Of a stretch of DNA of 11,687 nt, positions 6,509 to 11,687 are shown one piece after another; position 1 is the first letter of the stretch, and each line of letters starts with the position of its first letter. The notes under the pieces are model-generated. The model saw nothing but the letters and a program-made list of their open reading frames with translations, did no database searches and was not told where the DNA came from. The translations under genes were made by a program, and so were the position numbers. The stretch covers positions 1 through 11,687 of the forward strand of contig DXZC01000070.1 in NCBI GenBank assembly GCA_019415505.1, written 5' to 3'. The DNA comes from Peptococcaceae bacterium. GTDB lineage: Bacteria > Bacillota > Dehalobacteriia > UBA7702.

Positions 6509-6537
6509 ACACCTGCTATCATTTAGTGGGTGTTTTT
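6509..6537 (+). terminator. Rho-independent terminator after the BTAD regulator
   Basis: RNA stem ACACCUGCUA / UAGUGGGUGU (10 bp including two G-U wobbles) with loop UCAUU, followed directly by UUUU and then AAUUGUCUUUU. It ends the regulator transcript about 190 nt after its stop codon, leaving a fairly long 3' untranslated region. Confidence 0.78.
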
Positions 6538-6964
6538 AATTGTCTTTTCTGGCAAAAAAACTAAACCGCTGTTCTAGCCCTCGGCCAGGGAAATAAAGGC
6601 TCTAGTTAGGTATATTATTCAACCGGGAGCCTGGGACCCTACCCATAAACCAGGAGCTGCCCACTGCCTGGTTCGGTCAAAGCAGACCAATTCCTAACTG
6701 CCCAGGACGACCCGGCCTGACATCTAGCCCGACTTCAACACCTACTCCCCCAAAGCGATACCTGGGCTATTGCCCACCGCCTAACTCTTTTCTACCGCCT
6801 ATACCTTGAGGCAGCGATGCCTTAACCCCATAGCTTTCACCACAGCTTTATTTTACGGTCTACAGGGGTTGAGAATCTGCGGCCAGGGGTTCTGAAATGA
6901 CGGCTAAGTCCCAGGACAATAGGTGCAGCCAAAATCACCTTCGCCTACCGCCATAAATAATCCG

Positions 6965-7035
6965 CTGTAAATTTTAAATTTTCTGGCTATAAGATGAATT
7001 ATAGTTTATAATATAATTATATTTTGTCCCGTCTT
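6965..7035. other. AT-rich island in the long intergenic region
   Basis: A run of TTTAAATTTTCTGG, ATTATAG and TATAATATAATTATA, much richer in A and T than its surroundings. TATAAT occurs at 7007-7012 and 7012-7017, but no -35 hexamer lies at the right distance on the plus strand, so a sigma-A promoter cannot be claimed. It lies about 380 nt upstream of the next gene. Confidence 0.35.
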
Positions 7036-7397
7036 TTTTACAGACTGAATAACCTCTAGTTATAGCCTTAATGGCCTTTAGGGCTAGACAGACGCCTATA
7101 AATAAAAGCGCCTGACCCCAGGGCCAAAGGAATAAATTTAACCCAATCTTTTACCCTCGCCACTATGTAAAAAGCGCCAGCTAAATACAGGATATAAGGG
7201 TTAAAGTCCTGCTGTTATGGTCTGCCGCAAGGAAAACCACTGCCTGGCTACGGCAAACTAGGACGGGGATCTGGGCCAATGCCAGAACCGGAACAGCAAG
7301 TTAGAGCTGGCTGTACACACCCCAATTATCACCTTAGGCGGATAGCCACATAAGGACAGAAAGGCTTGGCTGAGAAAATATGGAAAGGTACTAAATC

Positions 7398-7943
7398 ATG
7401 CTCCCAGAAGTGCTCATAATATCTTTGCAGCTCAAGGAAGCCACAGCGGAACCAGATATCCTGCGAATCTGGGCGGAAAAATTCGCCGCTGCTAGGGGCC
7501 TAGAATTACCCCAGGGCGAAATTAGATATAGCGATACAGGAAAGCCCCGCTTTGCTAAGGGAGCAATAGAATTTTCCATTTCCCATAGCGGCGAATACTG
7601 GCTTTGCGCCTTTGCCTCAGAGCCAGTGGGCCTGGACCTACAGTATCATAAGGACTGTAACAGGGAAGGCATTGCCCGCCGGTTTTTTCATCCCAGGGAA
7701 TATGACTATGCGGCCAAAAATGGCGTCCAGGGCTTTTTTCAGGTCTGGACGGCGAAGGAAAGCTATGTTAAATTCACCGGCCAAGGCATTGCCGGGGGCT
7801 TCCGGGATTTTACGACAATATCGCCAACGGGGTCATTGGGTCCCTGTGGCAACGGCTTTCTCCAACCCCTGGAATTTAAAGCCAATTACTCCCTCTGCCT
7901 GTGTACACCAAAGCAACGGAGTGTGCAAATCCTCTGGCTTTAA
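7398..7943 (+). CDS. Sfp-type 4'-phosphopantetheinyl transferase, short form
   Basis: Transfers the phosphopantetheine arm of CoA to a serine of acyl, peptidyl or aryl carrier proteins in the cytoplasm. Motifs in order: GKPRF (48-52), SISHSG with His63, VGLDLQ (77-82) with the Mg ligand Asp80, FFHPREYDY (96-104), and the signature WTAKESYVK (117-125) with catalytic Glu121. In B. subtilis Sfp a second acidic residue follows two positions after the Asp; here it is Gln82. At 181 residues it is shorter than Sfp (about 224), mainly at the N-terminus. The ATG is preceded by GGAAAGG about 9 nt upstream. No polyketide, non-ribosomal peptide or carrier-protein gene is in the window, so the target is unknown; it may serve fatty-acid ACP if the genome lacks AcpS. 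No promoter could be assigned. Confidence 0.9.
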   Translation: MLPEVLIISLQLKEATAEPDILRIWAEKFAAARGLELPQGEIRYSDTGKPRFAKGAIEFSISHSGEYWLCAFASEPVGLDLQYHKDCNREGIARRFFHPREYDYAAKNGVQGFFQVWTAKESYVKFTGQGIAGGFRDFTTISPTGSLGPCGNGFLQPLEFKANYSLCLCTPKQRSVQILWL

Positions 7944-8302
7944 GACCAACAAGCAACTACTTGAAGCTGATAATGGCACCAAAACCAGACAAACTGCGGT
8001 GGACAATGTTATTAGAACAATCACTTGGCCAGAAACCAGTTATTTAAGAGTTAAACAGTTTTTAAAACCCCGTAGAGCCGGATAACTGTTCTGAAAAGGG
8101 TTCAAATAAGAAAAAACAAATTGCGCTAATATACCTCAACAGCGGCAGGGGCTAGCTACTTCAGATTTATTGCTTTTACCCTGGCGCCACAACTCCCCAG
8201 GCTCGATGAGCCTCTAATACAATTTATCATATTTATCTAAATCCAAAACAGTCTATCTTGTCTTAACAGCAAGTGTAAAATTTTCCCAAGGTGGTGATAG
8301 TA
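7944..8302. other. Intergenic region between the transferase and thioredoxin-like genes
   Basis: 359 bp with no supported gene. It contains a perfect short hairpin AGGCTC-GAT-GAGCCT (8199-8213) without a following U-run, and an imperfect palindrome, CTTG...TTAA...CAAG, about 40 nt before the thioredoxin-like start. I find no sigma-A promoter with both hexamers well spaced. A frame that overlaps the transferase and continues to 8085 shows no family resemblance. Confidence 0.4.
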
Positions 8303-8620
8303 ATGGCAATTCTCACAATCTCCAGCTCAGATTTTACAGCAGAGGTACTTAAAGCCGCAGAGCCCGTATTGGTTAGCTTTGAGGCTAACTGTAACAATAC
8401 CTGCCAAATTTTGGCGACAAACCTAGAAGCCCTGGCGGCGAAACATCGGGAAATCAAGGTGTGCCGCCTCAAGGTGGTGGATGCTCCGGATCTGGTGGAA
8501 AGGTACCAGATAATGAGCGTTCCCTCCCTATTATTTTTTTACAATGGGGAGCTACGCCACAGAGCTATAGGCGCTCAGACTCCGGAAGCCTTAACAGCCC
8601 TGCTAGATAAAATCCTATAG
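8303..8620 (+). CDS. Thioredoxin-fold protein with an atypical C-N-N-T-C active site
   Basis: A 105-residue cytoplasmic protein of thioredoxin length and fold. Recognisable are the strand PVLVSFEAN (21-29), the active-site loop, the cis-proline loop MSVPSLLFFYNGE (71-83, Pro74) and the C-terminal helix EALTALLDKIL. Aligned to E. coli Trx without gaps, the WCGPCK positions read C-N-N-T-C-Q: Cys30 takes the Trp place, the nucleophilic Cys is Asn, and the second Cys (Cys34) is kept. The pair is therefore CxxxC rather than CxxC, which should alter redox potential and substrate range; ordinary thioredoxin reductase coupling is doubtful. Cys54 is an extra cysteine. The start is ATG 8303 with AGGTGG 8 nt upstream; the in-frame GTG at 8291 lies within that site. 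It lies 214 bp upstream of a CoADR-rhodanese gene on the same strand, suggesting a shared thiol or persulfide role. Confidence 0.85.
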   Translation: MAILTISSSDFTAEVLKAAEPVLVSFEANCNNTCQILATNLEALAAKHREIKVCRLKVVDAPDLVERYQIMSVPSLLFFYNGELRHRAIGAQTPEALTALLDKIL

Positions 8621-8724
8621 CGCCACTGACTGTTCGCTTTTTAGGCAGCGGGTTTGGCTAAAGTCTCTATCTCAGCCCATTCAGCCTCAACGGCCAGAGG
8701 ACAAAAAGCTACGGCTGCGGGCTG

Positions 8725-8767
8725 GGCTTTCCCACCGGAAAAGCCGGGCTAAACTGGCAAAAGCCAG
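8725..8767 (+). other. Two consecutive hairpins upstream of the CoADR-rhodanese gene
   Basis: First stem GGCTTTCC (8725-8732) with GGAAAAGCC (8737-8745), one bulged A and a 4-nt loop. Second stem CTGGC-AAAA-GCCAG (8754-8767). Neither is followed by a U-run, so simple termination is unlikely. They may be a leader structure or merely part of the spacer; no riboswitch family is recognised. Confidence 0.35.
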
Positions 8768-8834
8768 GTAATTTAGTCTTAAATACGCTACCCAACCTAA
8801 ACCCAAGCACCCATTAAGAAGGAGGATTTTTAAG

Positions 8835-10541
8835 ATGAAAGTAGTTATTATCGGCGGAGTAGCCGGTGGCGCCACTGCCGCTGCCAGACTGCGGCGTTTG
8901 AACGAGGCAGCGGAAATAATTATCATCGAGCGTAGCGGCTATATCTCATACGCTAATTGCGGTTTACCCTATTACATTGGCGGGGTGATTGAAGATAAGG
9001 AAGCTTTAACCTTACAAACACCGGAAAGCTTCCGCCAGCGCTTCCGCGTAGACGTGCGGGTAAAGCAGGAAGCCCTGGCCATAGACCCCCAGGCCAAAAC
9101 CGTGACAATAAAAAGGCTGGAGGATAATACGGAGTACACGGAAACCTATGATAAGCTGCTCCTCTCCCCTGGGGCTAAAGCCCTGCACCCGAATATACCA
9201 GGGAGCGATAGTAAGAATATTATGACCCTCCGCACCGTGGAAGATACTTACCGAATCAAGGAATACCTGGCCCAAAACCAACCCAAACACTGCACTGTTA
9301 TTGGCGGTGGCTTTATCGGTTTGGAGGCGGCGGAAAATTTGCTACAAGCCGGCGTTGCCACCACCCTGCTGCAACTGGAGGAACAGGTGTTGCCGCCTTT
9401 GGATTATGATATGGCTTGCGAAGTACAAGCTTACCTCCGCAGTAAGGGCTTGGATTTACAATTACAAAGGGAGGTTACAGGTTTTCAGGAAACCGGGGAC
9501 AAGCTACAGGTTTTACTTAAAGACGGTACCAGCCTGACAACGGATTTTGTCCTTCTGGCCATCGGCGTAACGCCGGATACTGCTCTGGCCCAAGCAGCGG
9601 GTTTAAAATTGGGGGCCAAAAATGCCCTGGTGGTAAACGAGGCTATGGAAACCTCTGAGCCGGATATTTACGCAGTGGGCGACGCCGTAGAGGTGCGCCA
9701 CTTTGTAACTAATACCCCGGCCTTAATCGCCCTGGCCGGCCCAGCCAATAAACAGGGACGCATAGCCGCTGATAATATTAACGGCGGTCACAGCAGGTAT
9801 AAGGGCTCCCAGGGTTCCTCTATAATCAAGCTCTTTGCTATGACGGTGGCTACCACGGGAATCAATGAAAAAACCGCCCGCTCCTTGGGCATAACCTATG
9901 ATAAGGTCATAAATTATGCCGCCTCCCATGCCACTTATTATCCCGGCGCCAATAATATGACTATTAAAACCCTGTTCCAACCGGATAACGGTAAAATTCT
10001 GGGCGTTCAAATCGTAGGCTTTGACGGGGTGGACAAGCGTCTAGACGTTATGGCCACCGCCATTAGGTCGTCTCTGACCGCGGCTGATTTAGAGGAACTG
10101 GATTTAGCTTACGCTCCACCCTACTCCTCTGCTAAAGACCCCGTTAACATGGCGGGATTTACCATAGAAAACCTCAGAAACAAGCTGGTGCGGCAATACC
10201 ACTGGCACGATATACCTGAGTTACCCAAGGACGGCAGTATTATTATGCTGGACGTTAGAACAATGCGAGAATATATCAACGGCCATATTCCCGATGCTAT
10301 TAACATACCCCTAGATGAATTGCGGGAACGCCTTGATGAGCTGGATAAAAGTAAACCAGTCTACGTTAACTGCCAAAGCGGATTGCGAAGCTACATCGCC
10401 TGCCGTATTCTCAGTCAGCAGGGCTTTGACTGTTATAATCTCTCCGGCGGCTACCGTTTTTATGAGCTTATAGCTGAGGCTAAATCCTATGACAGCTCTC
10501 CCACCCATTTATGCGGCATAAAAATAGACAAATCGCAATAA
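8835..10541 (+). CDS. CoA-disulfide reductase-rhodanese fusion (CoADR-Rhd), FAD/NAD(P)H persulfide or disulfide reductase
   Basis: A 568-residue flavoprotein. FAD-binding GGVAGG (7-12) is followed by the single redox cysteine Cys42 in YANCGLPYY, the NAD(P)H-binding GGGFIGLEAA (157-166), the second FAD motif YAVGDAVE (279-286), and a dimerisation domain with SHATYYPGA (364-372) and AYAPPYSSAKDPVNMAG (425-441), both typical of CoADR. A rhodanese domain follows at about 466-553 with LDVRT (472-476) and the active-site loop CQSGLRS (513-519), Cys513. This is the layout and length of the B. anthracis CoADR-RHD and Shewanella Npsr proteins, which reduce CoA disulfide, CoA persulfide or polysulfide. 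AAGGAGG lies 9 nt before the ATG. All catalytic residues are present. The likely role is thiol/persulfide homeostasis in an anaerobe, possibly with the thioredoxin-like protein upstream; the exact substrate and NADH/NADPH preference are not readable. Confidence 0.94.
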   Translation: MKVVIIGGVAGGATAAARLRRLNEAAEIIIIERSGYISYANCGLPYYIGGVIEDKEALTLQTPESFRQRFRVDVRVKQEALAIDPQAKTVTIKRLEDNTEYTETYDKLLLSPGAKALHPNIPGSDSKNIMTLRTVEDTYRIKEYLAQNQPKHCTVIGGGFIGLEAAENLLQAGVATTLLQLEEQVLPPLDYDMACEVQAYLRSKGLDLQLQREVTGFQETGDKLQVLLKDGTSLTTDFVLLAIGVTPDTALAQAAGLKLGAKNALVVNEAMETSEPDIYAVGDAVEVRHFVTNTPALIALAGPANKQGRIAADNINGGHSRYKGSQGSSIIKLFAMTVATTGINEKTARSLGITYDKVINYAASHATYYPGANNMTIKTLFQPDNGKILGVQIVGFDGVDKRLDVMATAIRSSLTAADLEELDLAYAPPYSSAKDPVNMAGFTIENLRNKLVRQYHWHDIPELPKDGSIIMLDVRTMREYINGHIPDAINIPLDELRERLDELDKSKPVYVNCQSGLRSYIACRILSQQGFDCYNLSGGYRFYELIAEAKSYDSSPTHLCGIKIDKSQ

Positions 10542-10639
10542 AAAAGCGAGTTAAAAGCTTAGATCCCCAACCCAGCTTACGCCAGACCCAAGCCTGGGGC
10601 AAGGGATAAGACAGGCCCCGATAATAAAGCTTAAAACTA

Positions 10640-10677
10640 AAACACAGGAACAGATCAATCTGCCCCTGTGTTTTTTT
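10640..10677. terminator. Bidirectional intrinsic terminator between convergent genes
   Basis: Outer stem AAACACAGG (10640-10648) / CCTGTGTTT (10665-10673), a 2x2 internal loop and an inner stem CAGA-TCAA-TCTG (10651-10662). On the plus strand it is followed by seven T (10671-10677). On the minus strand the exit sequence is TTTTAGTTTTAAG. It can therefore end both the CoADR-rhodanese transcript and the convergent mltG transcript. It lies about 100 nt after the first stop and 130 nt after the second. Confidence 0.85.
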
Positions 10678-10806
10678 ATTTGTGCCTTTACCCTCAAGCT
10701 TATGCCCAAACCCTCTATAATCAAAACCTCATAAGCTTTAGGGTGAAAAATAGCTCTACTTAACTGAAACTGGCAACCAAGACCCAGTATAAACTAATTT
10801 GGCCGC

Positions 10807-11687
10807 TTATTCGGAAAAGTTATCGTCCGGCTGCCAATCAGCTTGTACCTCCCGCTGAATAGCGGCGTGCTCCTGAAAGGTAGCGGCAAAATGGATAACG
10901 CCGTATTTATCGGACTGAAAATAGTAATAGTCGTTGCTGGCGGGATAAAGGGCAGCCTTTAAAGACTCCTCACTGGGGCAACAAATAGGCCCCAAAGGTA
11001 GGCCCGGATAGAGATAAGTGTTATAAGGTGAATCGTACTTGGTATCCGCCAGGGAGATAATAGTTTTTTTCACACCCATAGCGTATTCCACAGTAACGCA
11101 GGATTGCAAATTAGGATATTGCGCCGGGTTGTTAAGGCGGTTATGGAACACGCCGGAAATAGTATAGCGGTCCTCCTCCTTAGCTGCCTCGCTCTCAATT
11201 ATTGAAGCCAAAGTCAGCATCTCGTCAAAGCTGTAGCCCAATTCCTCAGACCGGGCAATATAAGTTTCCGTGTAAAGCCGTTGGCCAAAATTAGCCAGCA
11301 TAGCGTTGATAACTACCTCAGGCGCGGTATTAGGCTCAAAAAAGTAAGTGTCAGGCATTAAGTAGCCCTCTAAATCACTGCGACTGGTTACTGCCGCTAA
11401 AAAATCGTAATCATATTTATTCTGGTCACAGGCTGCCAGAAAATCCCCAGCGTTGCAGACCCCCGCCGCCTCATAAATACGAGCTATCTGCTTAACCTGC
11501 TTGCCCTCTGGTATGGTCACTTTTAGCGAGGCTGTGGCGGGTTCAGTCAGCGCAGCGAAAATCTCCGGGTAGTTACTATGGGCGGGCAGCGAGTAAGAGC
11601 CAACCTGCCACTGGCCGTCAACGCCTTGGAACTTCGCCGCTATTCTAAATAAGGTGGCGCTGTGAATTGCCCCGCTTTCCTTTAGAG
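10807..11687 (-). CDS. mltG: Endolytic murein transglycosylase MltG (YceG), 5' part missing at the window edge
   Basis: Membrane-anchored enzyme that cleaves nascent peptidoglycan glycan strands. The frame is open to the right edge, so 292 C-terminal residues are visible and the N-terminal anchor lies outside; an internal GTG at 11520 is not the true start. In order are seen the LysM-like entry region (FRIAAKFQGVDGQWQVGSYSL), VTIPEGKQVKQIARI, LEGYLMPDTYFF, the catalytic region LASIIESEA (Glu at visible residue 164), GVFHNRLN, LQSCVTVEYAMG, YNTYLYPGLPLGPI and YYYFQSDKYGVIHFA, all family hallmarks. The stop is TAA. It is convergent with the CoADR-rhodanese gene. Nothing in the visible part looks damaged. 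Confidence 0.95.
   Translation of the reverse strand, partial: LKESGAIHSATLFRIAAKFQGVDGQWQVGSYSLPAHSNYPEIFAALTEPATASLKVTIPEGKQVKQIARIYEAAGVCNAGDFLAACDQNKYDYDFLAAVTSRSDLEGYLMPDTYFFEPNTAPEVVINAMLANFGQRLYTETYIARSEELGYSFDEMLTLASIIESEAAKEEDRYTISGVFHNRLNNPAQYPNLQSCVTVEYAMGVKKTIISLADTKYDSPYNTYLYPGLPLGPICCPSEESLKAALYPASNDYYYFQSDKYGVIHFAATFQEHAAIQREVQADWQPDDNFSE

Larger units (their letters stand above)
6322..7397. other. Long intergenic region without recognisable genes
   Basis: About 1.08 kb between the BTAD regulator and the phosphopantetheinyl transferase. Stops are frequent in all frames and no reading frame of about 60 codons occurs on either strand. The only firm element is the terminator at 6509-6537, with an AT-rich inverted repeat before it; an AT-rich island lies at 6965-7035. 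I translated parts of both strands and found no residue of a known protein family, and no tRNA, RNase P, tmRNA or 6S hallmarks. It may be a decayed gene, or hold an unknown RNA or untranslated leader; none of these is shown. Confidence 0.5.

Noticed and set aside
4976..6991. 14-bp sequence TATAGCCAGAAAAT at 4976-4989, repeated in inverted orientation at 6978-6991
   Set aside because: A match of this length is not surprising by chance in nearly 12 kb of partly AT-rich DNA, and the flanks do not align further.
6661..7247. Repeated 11-mer CCACTGCCTGG at 6661-6671 and 7237-7247
   Set aside because: Similarity fades outside the 11 bases; too short to call a repeat family.
6322..7397. Excess of CCWGG (CCAGG/CCTGG) sites in the long intergenic region
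   Set aside because: A similarly high number occurs inside coding genes such as the pilT-like gene, so it reflects the genome's base and codon habits and not a special element.
7612..8085. Overlapping plus-strand frame that extends past the transferase gene, which might indicate a frameshifted longer C-terminus
   Set aside because: The transferase frame carries all family motifs and ends naturally after its last strand. The other frame has no family resemblance.
8199..8213. AGGCTC-GAT-GAGCCT hairpin as a terminator of the transferase transcript
   Set aside because: No U-run follows on either strand, and it lies 256 nt after the stop codon.
8619..8642. Terminator after the thioredoxin-like gene (AGCG ... 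CGCT followed by five T)
   Set aside because: The stem is only 4 bp with a 12-nt loop, so it is too weak to call.
11520..11520. MltG starting at the internal GTG at 11520
   Set aside because: The frame continues upstream to the window edge, and the added 55 residues match the conserved MltG N-terminal domain, so the gene is simply cut by the edge.

Overview
The window looks like chromosomal DNA of a Gram-positive anaerobe of the Bacillota, probably a Clostridia-type lineage; genus cannot be read from it. The basis is strong purine-rich Shine-Dalgarno sites with mixed ATG, GTG and TTG starts, sigma-A type promoters, a short type IV pilus/type II secretion-like locus without outer-membrane parts, a lipoprotein signal, a CoA-disulfide reductase fused to rhodanese, and a YceG/MltG transglycosylase. 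No IS element, phage gene, tRNA, rRNA or CRISPR array was seen.

Left part, minus strand (4741 down to 160): a tightly packed seven-gene operon. In transcription order it encodes a transglutaminase-like lipoprotein, a GspF/PilC inner-membrane platform protein, four small single-pass proteins resembling pseudopilins (one probably of the DUF4860 family), and a PilT-type ATPase. Neighbouring genes overlap by about 4 bp or are only a few bases apart. The operon has a near-consensus promoter with an extended -10 (4838-4866) and a leader of about 90 nt. No PilB/GspE extension ATPase, PilM/N/O, secretin or prepilin peptidase is present here. A second near-consensus promoter (6-34) fires leftward out of the window.

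Middle, plus strand: facing away from the pilus-like operon is a SARP/BTAD-type regulator with a C-terminal region that looks like a degenerate GGDEF fold; its position makes it a candidate regulator of the operon. An AT-rich inverted repeat and a clear intrinsic terminator follow it. About 1.07 kb (6322-7397) then has no recognisable gene.

Right part, plus strand: a short Sfp-type phosphopantetheinyl transferase stands alone with no PKS, NRPS or carrier protein beside it. Next come a thioredoxin-fold protein whose usual CGPC is replaced by a C-N-N-T-C arrangement, and a complete CoADR-rhodanese fusion. These last two plausibly form a persulfide/low-molecular-weight thiol redox pair. A bidirectional terminator (10640-10677) separates them from the convergent 3' part of mltG, which runs off the right edge.

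The most interesting candidate system is the minimal pilus-like machine: a retraction-type ATPase, one platform protein, pseudopilin-like proteins with atypical processing motifs, and a surface-anchored transglutaminase-like lipoprotein as first gene, next to a divergent regulator. All functional statements are inferred from sequence; no database search was possible.
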